From GJ-E10 sp035625725 (GTDB lineage: Bacteria; Pseudomonadota; Gammaproteobacteria; Burkholderiales; Burkholderiaceae_F), in the NCBI GenBank assembly GCA_035625725.1, contig DASPPB010000048.1, positions 1-29,257 on the forward strand: DNA of 29,257 nucleotides, written 5' to 3'. Below are positions 6,993 through 15,378 of this stretch, in pieces. Within the stretch, counting starts at the first letter, position 1, and every line of letters begins with the position of its first letter. Made by a program: the position numbers and the translations under genes. A model generated the notes under the pieces. It was not told the DNA's origin and searched no databases. It was given only the letters and a program-made list of their open reading frames with translations.

Positions 6993-8993
6993 ATGATCCA
7001 CATCGACTGGATTTTGGTGATCGTCGCGGGCTGGCTCGCACTAGGCGTATGGGCGCTCTTTGCGCTTCACCGCACCAAGTTCGTCGCACGGCGTCTGTTC
7101 CCGCTCGGCGGGGTTTTGGGACTCGCGCTGGCGGGCGTGGCACTCGACGCATTGTTTTCGACGGCGGAAGTCGCCGAACTCGTGATCGGCCTCCCGGGTC
7201 TGCCGATGCACTTGCGCCTTGACGAGCTGTCCGCGTTTTTTCTTCTCGTCATCGGCGCGGGCACGTTCGGAACTTCCATGTTCTCGGCCGGGTACTTTCG
7301 CGCCGGCGAAGGAACAGCGCCCGGACTGCTATGCCTGGAATACCACGTCTTTTTGGCCGCAATGGCCCTGGTCACCCTTGCCGACGATGCCTACTGCTTC
7401 ATGGTGATGTGGGAGACGATGGCGCTGTCGTCTTTTTTCCTCGTCACCGCGAACCACCGGGTGGCCAGCGTGCGCCAAGCCGCGTACCTGTACCTGCTGC
7501 TCGCGCACATCGGCGCGATCGCGGTCTTGCTGTGTTTTGGTGTGCTGCAGGCCAACACCGGGGACTATACCTTCGCCAACTTGCGCGCCCAGCATCTCGA
7601 TGCGGTTTGGGCCTCCATTGCCTTTGGTTTTGCCGTCTTTGGATTTGGTGCCAAAGCCGGCCTCGTGCCGGTGCACGTGTGGTTGCCCGAGGCACACCCG
7701 GCGGCGCCTTCCCCGGTGTCCGCGCTCCTGAGCGCGGTCATGCTCAAGACCGCAATCTACGGACTGCTGCGCATCGGATTTGACCTGCTGCACGGCGGCC
7801 TTTGGTGGTGGGGTGCCGTGTTGCTGGCGCTGGGCCTGATCAGTGCCTTGGTGGGCGTGGTATTTAGCACGGTGCAAACCGAAATGAAGCGCCTGCTGGC
7901 CTACTCCTCCATCGAAAACATCGGTCTCATCGTCACCGGGCTGGGTCTTGCGCTGATATTTCGCTCCTACGGCATGGGCAACCTCGCCGCGCTGGCGCTA
8001 AGCGCCGCGCTCGTGCACGTTCTTGCGCATGCATTTTTCAAGAACCTGCTGTTCCTGGGAACCGGAGCCGTGCTCCACGCCACCGGGGAACGCAACCTGG
8101 GCAAGCTCGGCGGCCTGATGCGCTCGATGCCGTGGGTCGCCTGGTTGGTGTTCGTTGGGGTGCTTGCGGGTGCGGGACTTCCGCCGCTGGCGGGATTCGT
8201 CTCCGAATGGCTGCTGCTGCAAAGCTTCCTGTTCACCACGGCCCTGCCCAACTCGTTTCTGGACATGCTCATCCCGCTCGTGGCCGCCGCCATTGCGCTG
8301 GTCGTTGCGCTGGCCGGCTACGCCATGGTGAAATTCTTCGGCGTGATCTTTCTTGGACAGCCGCGCGAAGAAAAACTGTTGCGCGCCCATGATGCGGGCC
8401 TCTGGCAGCGAATCGGTCTGGCGTGGTTTGCCGCGGGATGCCTCGCGATGGGTCTGCTGCCCGTACCGCTCATCGACATTGTCGACCGCGTGACACAGCG
8501 CCTGCTGGGAGCCGGACTGGCGCAGACCGTGCACGCAAATGGCTGGCTGCTGCTTGCGCCGATCGGTCTGGAGCGAGCCAGCTACGGCCCCGCAGTGTTC
8601 CTGGGCGGAGTGTCTGCGGGTGTTTTGCTGGGCGTGCTCATCGCCCGCCGCCTCTACCGGGGCACCCTGCGGCGCGCCGACCCCTGGGCGTGCGGCTACG
8701 TCGGCATCAACGCACGCATGCAAGACACGGCGGAGGGCTTCGGTCAGCCGATCCGGCAGATCTTCGAGCCCTTTTTCCGCATCACCCGAGAGCAGCCTTC
8801 GCCTTTTGACGCCCGCCCACACTATCGCGTCGACGTGCAGGACCGACTCTGGCACGGGCTCTACCTGCCGATCGCGCGCCTCGTCGACTGGCTGGCGCGT
8901 GCGGTAGGCCGGCTGCAGCAGGGGCGAATTTCGACGTATCTGATGTACAGCTTTGTCACGCTCGTCATCATGCTGCTGCTCGTACGAAGATGA
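6993..8993 (+). CDS. hyfB: hydrogenase-4 component B-like antiporter subunit (NuoL/MrpA-type)
   Basis: A 666-residue polytopic protein of the complex I/Mrp antiporter family (Proton_antipo_M). The conserved transmembrane Glu of the channel is present in MVMWETMALSSFF. The Lys-bearing core is present in FGAKAGLVPVHVWLPEAHP and TEMKRLLAYSSIENIG. The C-terminal extension, with an amphipathic stretch and a last helix (TYLMYSFVTLVIMLLLV), is that of HyfB/HycC. It should form a proton- or sodium-translocating part of the membrane arm. It is first in a six-gene operon; its stop overlaps the start of hyfC as ATGA. The ribosome binding site before ATG 6993 is weak. Charged residues needed for ion movement look intact, so pumping may be retained even though the catalytic site downstream is lost. 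Confidence 0.92.
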   Translation: MIHIDWILVIVAGWLALGVWALFALHRTKFVARRLFPLGGVLGLALAGVALDALFSTAEVAELVIGLPGLPMHLRLDELSAFFLLVIGAGTFGTSMFSAGYFRAGEGTAPGLLCLEYHVFLAAMALVTLADDAYCFMVMWETMALSSFFLVTANHRVASVRQAAYLYLLLAHIGAIAVLLCFGVLQANTGDYTFANLRAQHLDAVWASIAFGFAVFGFGAKAGLVPVHVWLPEAHPAAPSPVSALLSAVMLKTAIYGLLRIGFDLLHGGLWWWGAVLLALGLISALVGVVFSTVQTEMKRLLAYSSIENIGLIVTGLGLALIFRSYGMGNLAALALSAALVHVLAHAFFKNLLFLGTGAVLHATGERNLGKLGGLMRSMPWVAWLVFVGVLAGAGLPPLAGFVSEWLLLQSFLFTTALPNSFLDMLIPLVAAAIALVVALAGYAMVKFFGVIFLGQPREEKLLRAHDAGLWQRIGLAWFAAGCLAMGLLPVPLIDIVDRVTQRLLGAGLAQTVHANGWLLLAPIGLERASYGPAVFLGGVSAGVLLGVLIARRLYRGTLRRADPWACGYVGINARMQDTAEGFGQPIRQIFEPFFRITREQPSPFDARPHYRVDVQDRLWHGLYLPIARLVDWLARAVGRLQQGRISTYLMYSFVTLVIMLLLVRR

Positions 8994-9943
8994 ACGTCAG
9001 CACCACCGGCATCCTTGCGCAGTCCTTGGAGATCGCCCTGGCACTGGCGGCGGCGCCGCTGCTGCTGGGCTGGGTGGACCAGTGGCGGGCGCGCCTGCAA
9101 AACCGCTCGGCTCCTCCCATTACGCAGCCCTACCGTGTGCTGCGCAAACTCTTTCACAAGGAGTCTGTGGTCGCCGGATCGGCCTCGCCCCTGTTTCGAT
9201 TCACGCCCTATGTCATGTTCGGCTGCATGACGCTGGCGTGCGCGATCGTGCCCACGATCTCCACGGATCTGCCGCTGGCCACCGCCGCCGACGCAATTGC
9301 TCTCGTTGGCCTGTTTGCCCTTGCTCGCACTTTCATTGCGCTGGCGGCGATGGACATCGGCACGGCCTTCGGGACCATGGGTGCGCGCCGCGAGATGCTC
9401 ATCGGGTTCCTGGCCGAGCCGGCACTGCTCATGGCGCTCTTTTGCACTTCTTTGATCACCCATTCGACCTCGCTTGCCAACATGGTGGGCACGATGTCGC
9501 ATCGCCATTACGTGCTCGAGCCCAGCCTGGCGTTTGCTGGTGTGGCCTTCACGATGGTCTCGCTGGCGGAGAACGCGCGCGTCCCGGTGGATAACCCGGC
9601 GACGCATCTGGAGCTGACGATGATCCACGAGGCCCTGATCCTGGAGTATTCGGGTCGGCACCTGGCCATGATGGAATGGGCCGCCTCGCTCAAGCTTTTT
9701 GCCTACTCGTGCATCGGCCTGGCCCTGTTCTTCCCGTGGGGGATTGCCGAGGTCGACTCGCCGCTGGCGATGCTCTTTGCCGTGCCGGTGCTCGTCTTCA
9801 AGCTCGCCATCGGCGGCGTGCTGCTTGCGCTCATCGAAACGGCGAGCGCCAAGATGCGCATCTTCCGCGTGCCGGAGTTTCTGGCCACCTCCTTTTTGCT
9901 GGCAGTCATCGGGCTGTTGGTGCACCAATTGCTGGAGTCCTGA
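8990..9943 (+). CDS. hyfC: hydrogenase-4 component C-like membrane subunit (NuoH-type)
   Basis: A 317-residue membrane protein of the NuoH/HycD/HyfC family, which links the peripheral electron-transfer module to the membrane arm. The diagnostic segment ENARVPVDNPATHLELT is present near residues 196-212, followed by MIHEALILEYSGRHLAMMEW. About eight hydrophobic helices can be seen. It overlaps hyfB by four bases (ATGA) and is followed after two bases by hyfE. The length is normal for the family and no defects are visible. Confidence 0.94.
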   Translation: MNVSTTGILAQSLEIALALAAAPLLLGWVDQWRARLQNRSAPPITQPYRVLRKLFHKESVVAGSASPLFRFTPYVMFGCMTLACAIVPTISTDLPLATAADAIALVGLFALARTFIALAAMDIGTAFGTMGARREMLIGFLAEPALLMALFCTSLITHSTSLANMVGTMSHRHYVLEPSLAFAGVAFTMVSLAENARVPVDNPATHLELTMIHEALILEYSGRHLAMMEWAASLKLFAYSCIGLALFFPWGIAEVDSPLAMLFAVPVLVFKLAIGGVLLALIETASAKMRIFRVPEFLATSFLLAVIGLLVHQLLES

Positions 9944-9945
9944 CC

Positions 9946-10605
9946 GTGCACGCGCTGCTCAACCAAAGCATCAACCTGTACGCGGCCTTCTTGCTGATCG
10001 TCTCCTTTGCGATGATCTCGCAGCGGCGCATCTTGAGTCTCGTGCACCTGTATACAACGCAGGGCGTGGCACTGGTCCTTGCAACGGTCACGGTCGCATA
10101 TCTCACGAGCCAGCCGCACCTGTTTTACTCCGCCGTCATCACGCTCGCGCTGAAGGTCTTTCTGATTCCCATCATGCTGCACCGGGTCATCGACCGGCTC
10201 GACGTGCGCTGGGACATCGAGCCGCTGATCAACATCCCGACAACCATGTTGATCGGCATCGTTCTCGTGGTCTTTGCCTTCAACCTGGCGCTGCCGATAT
10301 CGCAGCTCTCCTCGTCCATCGCGCGCTCCACGCTCGGCATCGCGCTGGCCTGCGTGCTGCTGTCATTCATGATGATGATCGTGCGGGCCAAGGCGATTCC
10401 GCAGGTGATCGGCTTTTTGGCGATGGAAAACGGCCTTTTCTTCGCGGCCACCGCCGCCACCAACGGCATGCCGATGATCGTGGAGCTGGGAATCGCCCTC
10501 GATGTGCTGGTCGGAGTGCTGATCCTGGGCGTGTTCATGTTTCAGATTCGAGAACAGTTCGACAGTCTCGACATCCGGCATCTGGAGCGGCTGCGGGAGG
10601 AATGA
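9946..10605 (+). CDS. hyfE: hydrogenase-4 component E-like membrane subunit (NuoK-like)
   Basis: A 219-residue membrane protein; E. coli HyfE is about the same length. The C-terminal half is NuoK-like, with the buried Glu of AMENGLFFAATAA and VELGIALDVLVGVLIL, part of the ion channel chain. The start is GTG at 9946, with GGAG eight bases upstream inside the end of hyfC. The frame is open further upstream, but that part overlaps hyfC and is not protein-like. It is the third gene of the operon; 60 bases separate it from hyfF. Confidence 0.92.
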   Translation: MHALLNQSINLYAAFLLIVSFAMISQRRILSLVHLYTTQGVALVLATVTVAYLTSQPHLFYSAVITLALKVFLIPIMLHRVIDRLDVRWDIEPLINIPTTMLIGIVLVVFAFNLALPISQLSSSIARSTLGIALACVLLSFMMMIVRAKAIPQVIGFLAMENGLFFAATAATNGMPMIVELGIALDVLVGVLILGVFMFQIREQFDSLDIRHLERLREE

Positions 10606-10665
10606 GGTGAAGCGCCGCTTGCCAATCCACGCCACGCTTGGCCTAGCGGCGAGGGCGGTACGCTG

Positions 10666-12129
10666 ATGCCTGCCACCTTGCCGCTTTTTCTCACCTTGCT
10701 TTTGCCCATCGCGGGCGGCGGCGTGCTCGCCCTCTTCGGGCACCGCGAGCGCGGGCCCCAAATCAACGTGGCCTTCAGTTTCGCCACCTTCGCGTCCGCC
10801 CTTTGGCTGACGGCAGAAGTCATTCTGGGCACCCCCATTCTGGGTTTTGAGGAGCGGTTTTTCATCGACCCGCTCAACGGCTTTCTGGTCGCTTTGACCG
10901 CGCTGGTGGGATTTACCACCTCGCTGTTTTCGCAGCCTTACATGCGAATCGAACGTGAGCACGGCAAGATGACCGCTCCACGCATGCGCCTTTTCCACAG
11001 CATGTACCAGCTGTTCATCGCGATGATGCTCATGGCGCTCACCACCAACAATCTCGGTGTCTTGTGGGTTGCGATGGAGGCGGCGACGTTGACGACGGTT
11101 TTGCTCGTGTCGGTCTACCGCACCCCGGCCAGTCTGGAAGCCGCCTGGAAGTACTTTATCTTGTGCGGCGTGGGAATTGCGCAGGCGCTGTTTGGCACGA
11201 TGCTGCTCTACCTTGCCGCCGACCGGGTGATCGGGGGCGGCGAAGGAGCCTTGCTCTGGACGCATCTGGCGGCGGTCAAAACGCAGCTCGAACCCAACAT
11301 ACTGGCCCTTGCCTTTGTCTTTCTGATGCTGGGCTACGGCACCAAGGTGGGACTCGTGCCGGTGCACAACTGGCTGCCCGATGCTCATGCCGAAGGGCCC
11401 ACGCCGATTTCCGCCGTGCTCTCGGGCTTGTTGCTCAATGTGGCGCTCTACGCGATTTTGCGCTGCAAGAGCCTCGCCGAGGGCGCGATGACCAACGGTC
11501 TTGCCGGACGCACGATGGTGGCCTTTGGCATCGTCTCGGTGGTCGTGGCGGCGTTTTTTCTGCGTCGCCAGCGCGACGTCAAGCGCATGTTTGCCTACTC
11601 TTCGATCGAGCACATGGGCTTGATGACCTTCGCTTTTGGTCTGGGCGGACCAATCGCGAACTTTGCCGGTCTGCTGCACATGACGGTGCATTCGCTTACC
11701 AAATCGGCGATCTTCTTTGCGGTGGGCCACGCCACCCAGCGCGCCGGCTCCCAACTCATGGATGACATCCGCGGCCTGCTGCAATCGAGTCCCACCCTGG
11801 GCTGGGGTCTGGTGCTGGGTTCGCTGGCGATTCTGGGACTTCCACCCTTTGGCGTGTTTGCCAGCGAATTTTTGATCCTCACCAGCGCCATGCGCCAACT
11901 GCCCTGGGCCACGCCCGTGCTGCTGCTGGCACTGGGCGTTGCGTTTGCTGCGGTCTTTGGGCGCGTGCAGGCGATGGTGTTTGGCGAATCGACACAGCCG
12001 CCGTTGCCGCATCGGCCTGCGCTGGTGCCGGTATTTGTGCATCTGGGGCTGACACTCATGCTGGGCATCTTTGTCCCGCCGTTCCTCAATGAGTGGTATC
12101 AGCAGGCCGCCGCCCTCATTGGTGGTTGA
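10666..12129 (+). CDS. hyfF: hydrogenase-4 component F-like antiporter subunit (NuoM/N-type)
   Basis: A 487-residue polytopic antiporter-type subunit, the second one in this complex. Conserved features are the Glu in LWVAMEAATLTTVLL, the loop YGTKVGLVPVHNWLPDAHAE, and KRMFAYSSIEHMGLM. The start ATG at 10666 has GAGGGCGG a few bases upstream. With HyfB it gives the complex two antiporter modules, as in E. coli hydrogenase-4 (which has three: B, D, F). A HyfD-like third module is absent here. It is followed by hyfG after 62 bases. Confidence 0.93.
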   Translation: MPATLPLFLTLLLPIAGGGVLALFGHRERGPQINVAFSFATFASALWLTAEVILGTPILGFEERFFIDPLNGFLVALTALVGFTTSLFSQPYMRIEREHGKMTAPRMRLFHSMYQLFIAMMLMALTTNNLGVLWVAMEAATLTTVLLVSVYRTPASLEAAWKYFILCGVGIAQALFGTMLLYLAADRVIGGGEGALLWTHLAAVKTQLEPNILALAFVFLMLGYGTKVGLVPVHNWLPDAHAEGPTPISAVLSGLLLNVALYAILRCKSLAEGAMTNGLAGRTMVAFGIVSVVVAAFFLRRQRDVKRMFAYSSIEHMGLMTFAFGLGGPIANFAGLLHMTVHSLTKSAIFFAVGHATQRAGSQLMDDIRGLLQSSPTLGWGLVLGSLAILGLPPFGVFASEFLILTSAMRQLPWATPVLLLALGVAFAAVFGRVQAMVFGESTQPPLPHRPALVPVFVHLGLTLMLGIFVPPFLNEWYQQAAALIGG

Positions 12130-12176
12130 ATCCAGGTGCATGGACAGCAGACGCTTGACGGTGCTTGAGCGCGATC

Positions 12177-12183
12177 GAGGAAA
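12177..12183 (+). promoter_or_regulatory. ribosome binding site deciding the hyfG GTG start
   Basis: GAGGAAA lies eight bases before the GTG at 12192. A TTG at 12165 in the same frame has no such site. Confidence 0.5.
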
Positions 12184-12191
12184 CAGAGCCA

Positions 12192-13829
12192 GTGACGACA
12201 GACGAGCCGGGTAGGGATGCGAACGCGGCGCTGGCCCAAGCCGGGCTGCGCGCGCAAACGCCCGCCGCCCCAAGTGCATTTCGCCTGCCCGGAATGGATT
12301 TGACCTTCGCGCGTCTGCCTGGAGCGCTGCCCATGTACCGGGCCCCGGTGACGCGCGCGCAGTGGCGCGCGGCCGCAAGCGTCGTGCGCTCTCTGGGCGG
12401 GCGTCTGATCACCATTTGGGGAATCGACCGCCGCAGCAGCGCCGGGCATTTTGCCGTGGACGTCGCCTATGCTTTGAACTCGGGCCTGGTGTGGTTGGAC
12501 CTTGCCCTGACCGATGCGGAACCCACGAGTTACCCCGATCTGACGCCGACGTTTCCGTCGGCCGCGCGCTTGCAGCGCGCCGTCGCCGATCTCAGCGGTC
12601 TGGTCGCGAGCGCAAGCCAGGACTCGCGCCCCTGGCTGCGTCACGCGGCGTGGCCCGAGGATTACTTTCCGCTGCGCCGGGAACCGAGCGGTCGCGAGCG
12701 CTTCGAGGCGCTCGATGAGTCCTATCCATTCGTCACGGTCACCGGCGATGGAGTCCACGAAATTGCGGTCGGCCCGGTGCACGCAGGCATCATCGAGCCA
12801 GGACACTTCCGATTCTCTGTGGTCGGCGAAAAGGTACTGCGTCTGGAGCAACGCCTGGGCTACACGCACAAGGGCGTCGAAAAGCGCATGGAGGGCATGG
12901 GCCTGGCGCAAGGCGCGCGCGTGGCGGCACGGGTTTCGGGCGACAGTACCGTGGCCTTCGGCTGGGCGTACTGCTGCGCGCTCGAGGCGCTTGCCGCGAC
13001 CGAAGTGCCACAGCGCGTCCAGTGGCTGCGTGCCATCGCGCTGGAGCGCGAGCGCGTTGCCAACCATCTGGGTGATCTGGGCGCGCTGGGCAATGACGCG
13101 GCCTTTGCCTTCGGCCTGGCGCAGTTTTGGCGACTGCGCGAGGCCTGGCAGCGTCGCAGCCAAGAGTTGATGGGGCATCGACTCATGATGGACTGGGTCG
13201 TGCCGGGGGGCGTGGAAAGCGACCTCTCCCTCGAGGGGCTGCGGACCCTGCGCGAAGACTGTCAGGCGCTCGAGGCCCAGGTACGCCTGCTCCAATCCAT
13301 CTACGACGCGCACGCGGGCGTGCAAGACCGCTTCGTTGGCACCGGCCGAGTCGATGCGCAACTCGCGCGCCAGCTCAACCTGACCGGTATGGCCGCGCGG
13401 GCGAGCGGGGTCGGAAGTGATTTGCGCTCAGACCTTGCCGGCGCTCCGTACGACGCGCTGCAGGTGCGCAAGGCACAGGCCACCGAGGGCGACGTCGCCG
13501 CGCGTGTTGCGGTGCGTTTCGCCGAGATCTACGAATCGCTGCGCCTGCTCGACCTCATGGCACGGGATCTGCCCGCCGGCGCAAGCCGCGTAGTCCCGCC
13601 GACGCCACGGCCCGGAGGATGCGGCGCGGGCTGGGTCGAGGGCTGGCGCGGCGAAGTCCTGGTCGCAATCGAGCTCGACGACCGCGGTCTGATCGGTCGT
13701 GCCCACTGCCACGATCCGTCCTGGCAGAACTGGCCTGCCCTCGAGCACGCGGTGATCGGCAACATCGTTCCGGATTTTCCGCTCATCAACAAGTCGTTTA
13801 ACTTGAGCTATTCCGGACAGGATCTCTGA
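12192..13829 (+). CDS. hyfG: cysteine-less hydrogenase-4 large-subunit homologue (NuoC-NuoD fusion, Ehr-type)
   Basis: A 545-residue protein: a NuoC-like domain (about residues 40-165) fused to a NuoD/hydrogenase large-subunit domain (about 185-545), the HyfG/HycE architecture. Recognisable parts are EIAVGPVHAGIIEPGHFRF and LGYTHKGVEKRMEGM. In true group 4 hydrogenases two CxxC motifs hold the NiFe centre. Here the first (normally R-x-CGxC) reads RVSGDS, with Ser249 and Ser252 in place of both Cys. The second (normally DPCxxC) reads NLSYSG, with Ser539 and Gly542. The protein then stops after QDL, the point where hydrogenases are cleaved by a maturation protease, so no C-terminal tail is encoded. 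It therefore cannot bind NiFe and should not be annotated as a hydrogenase. The cavity may bind another substrate, possibly quinone-like. GTG start at 12192; TTG at 12165 is the alternative. Confidence 0.9.
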   Translation: MTTDEPGRDANAALAQAGLRAQTPAAPSAFRLPGMDLTFARLPGALPMYRAPVTRAQWRAAASVVRSLGGRLITIWGIDRRSSAGHFAVDVAYALNSGLVWLDLALTDAEPTSYPDLTPTFPSAARLQRAVADLSGLVASASQDSRPWLRHAAWPEDYFPLRREPSGRERFEALDESYPFVTVTGDGVHEIAVGPVHAGIIEPGHFRFSVVGEKVLRLEQRLGYTHKGVEKRMEGMGLAQGARVAARVSGDSTVAFGWAYCCALEALAATEVPQRVQWLRAIALERERVANHLGDLGALGNDAAFAFGLAQFWRLREAWQRRSQELMGHRLMMDWVVPGGVESDLSLEGLRTLREDCQALEAQVRLLQSIYDAHAGVQDRFVGTGRVDAQLARQLNLTGMAARASGVGSDLRSDLAGAPYDALQVRKAQATEGDVAARVAVRFAEIYESLRLLDLMARDLPAGASRVVPPTPRPGGCGAGWVEGWRGEVLVAIELDDRGLIGRAHCHDPSWQNWPALEHAVIGNIVPDFPLINKSFNLSYSGQDL

Positions 13830-14350
13830 TGCCCTGGCGGATGCTTCGACAAATCGCGCGCGTGGGCATACTCACCGAACCAGCGCCGCAACCCGATGGC
13901 CCGGAGTCCTTGCGTGCGGACCAGGCCGAGCAGCGCGCGATCCGGGAAGAGATCCTCGCGGTGCTCGGGCGCGCCTTGGCCATCCGACAGGTCGATCCGG
14001 GTTCGTGCAACGGCTGCGAGCTGGAGATTCACGCACTGAACAACCCCTATTACAACATCGAGGGGCTGGGCATCAAGTTTGTGGCCAGTCCCCGCCACGC
14101 GGACCTGCTGCTCGTGACAGGGCCGGTTTCGGCCCACATGGAGGCTGCGCTGCGCCGCACCTACGAGGCCATGCCGGCGCCCAAGCTCGTCGTAGCCGTC
14201 GGCGAATGCGGCTGCAATGGAGGGGTCTTCGGCGAGAGCTACGCCAGCCGTGGCCGGGTTTCCAACGTACTGCCCGTGGACGTCGAGGTAGGCGGCTGTC
14301 CACCGCCGCCACTGGAGATCCTGCGCGCCATCCGCCGCGCGTTGCGCTAG
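13829..14350 (+). CDS. hyfI: hydrogenase-4 component I-like [4Fe-4S] subunit (NuoB-type)
   Basis: A 173-residue NuoB/HycG/HyfI-family protein carrying the cluster next to the catalytic subunit. Ligand cysteines are present: SCNGCE (C60, C63), ECGCNGG (C127, with C129 nearby) and GGCPPPP (C157). The N2-type cluster should therefore form even though the partner HyfG lacks NiFe ligands. Its ATG overlaps the hyfG stop as TGATG. Its own TAG stop shares a CTAG with the stop of the convergent diguanylate cyclase. It is the last gene of the operon; no ferredoxin-like (HyfH/NuoI) or maturation gene follows. Confidence 0.93.
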   Translation: MPWRMLRQIARVGILTEPAPQPDGPESLRADQAEQRAIREEILAVLGRALAIRQVDPGSCNGCELEIHALNNPYYNIEGLGIKFVASPRHADLLLVTGPVSAHMEAALRRTYEAMPAPKLVVAVGECGCNGGVFGESYASRGRVSNVLPVDVEVGGCPPPPLEILRAIRRALR

Positions 14351-15378
14351 AAGAGCTCGAGTTCCGCCGAGGGCGACTGGTTCTGCCGAATCTGGCCCTC
14401 GCGCAACAGTGCCTCGTAGCACTGTGTGGCGTTGCGCCCGTGCTGTTTGGCGTAATACAGCGCGGTGTCGGAGCGTCCGACCGCGGAGGCCGGAACATCG
14501 TGGGGACCGACCCTTGTATAGCCGATGCTCACCGTCACCTTGCCCACTTGGGGAAAGTTGTGGTCGGCCACCACCTGGCGGAAGCGGTCGAAGGCAACGC
14601 CAGCGCCATGTTCGTCCGTGCCGTCCACGATGACGACAAACTCCTCGCCGCCAAAGCGGTAAATGAGCTCGGTGCTCCGAAACGACTCGAACATGAGCCG
14701 CGCGATGAGCAAAAGAACCTCGTCGCCGAACAGATGCCCGAAGGTGTCGTTGATGGTCTTGAAGCGATCCACGTCGATGATGCCCAGCCAGCTGCCGGGT
14801 GTCGTTGCCTGCGGCGGTGTGGCCGCGGCGAGGGCCCGGCGCCGCTTGGCGAAGGTGGTCTCGAACGTGCGCCGGTTCAACAGCCCCGTGAGCGTATCGC
14901 GCTCGCCGTAGTCAAGCGCGGTGAGATGGTTGCGCAAAATGCGCAGCACTCCCTGCACGAGGCTCGCATCGTGCGGTCGCATTGCGGCGCGCTCACCCGA
15001 AAACTCCACCTCGATGAGGCCGATTAACCCGCTGCTGCTCATCAAGGGAAACACGCTGTCGAAGCGCTCGGTCGCGTTCCCGTCGGGCAAATAATGCACC
15101 GCGTCACCCAGCAGCGCACACTCCTGCCACTGCGGCTTTTCGCTCACGAGCGGCAGCAGTGCCGGATCCGTCGGGTCGCCGCCTACGTGCAGGCCTTGCG
15201 CATCCATGTACGCCCGCAGTTGCACGCGCTGGCGGCCTTCTTCGCTCAAGACCCGGTAGACCCGCACGCAGTTGGGCTGCACCTGCTCGTAGAGCATGCG
15301 CGCGACCGCACGGTCGAGCTCGTCGCGATCGCGATGCGACGTTGCAAGCGCTACAGCATCAATGAGGTTGGGTTTCAC
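14347..15378 (-). CDS. GGDEF diguanylate cyclase with GAF-like N-terminal sensor
   Basis: A 343-residue predicted c-di-GMP synthase. Residues about 10-150 form a GAF-like or unclassified sensor domain without transmembrane segments. The GGDEF domain begins at DTLTGLLNRR (161-170), with metal and nucleotide residues in IDVDRFKTIN and the active site GGEEF at 243-247, so catalysis should be intact. The product-inhibition site (RxxD, five residues before the active site) reads RSTE at 234-237, with Asp replaced by Glu, which may weaken feedback control. The start is uncertain: GTG at 15378 fits best (VKPNLIDAVALAT), while the ATG at 15588 gives an N-terminus with no protein-like composition. No strong ribosome binding site is seen. 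It converges on the hyf operon and shares the CTAG at 14347-14350. Confidence 0.88.
   Translation of the reverse strand: MKPNLIDAVALATSHRDRDELDRAVARMLYEQVQPNCVRVYRVLSEEGRQRVQLRAYMDAQGLHVGGDPTDPALLPLVSEKPQWQECALLGDAVHYLPDGNATERFDSVFPLMSSSGLIGLIEVEFSGERAAMRPHDASLVQGVLRILRNHLTALDYGERDTLTGLLNRRTFETTFAKRRRALAAATPPQATTPGSWLGIIDVDRFKTINDTFGHLFGDEVLLLIARLMFESFRSTELIYRFGGEEFVVIVDGTDEHGAGVAFDRFRQVVADHNFPQVGKVTVSIGYTRVGPHDVPASAVGRSDTALYYAKQHGRNATQCYEALLREGQIRQNQSPSAELELF

Noticed and set aside
10363..12378. Long open frame on the minus strand (about 670 codons) opposite hyfE-hyfF
   Set aside because: Composition is His/Gln/Arg-rich and typical of an antisense shadow; the plus strand encodes clear HyfE and HyfF.
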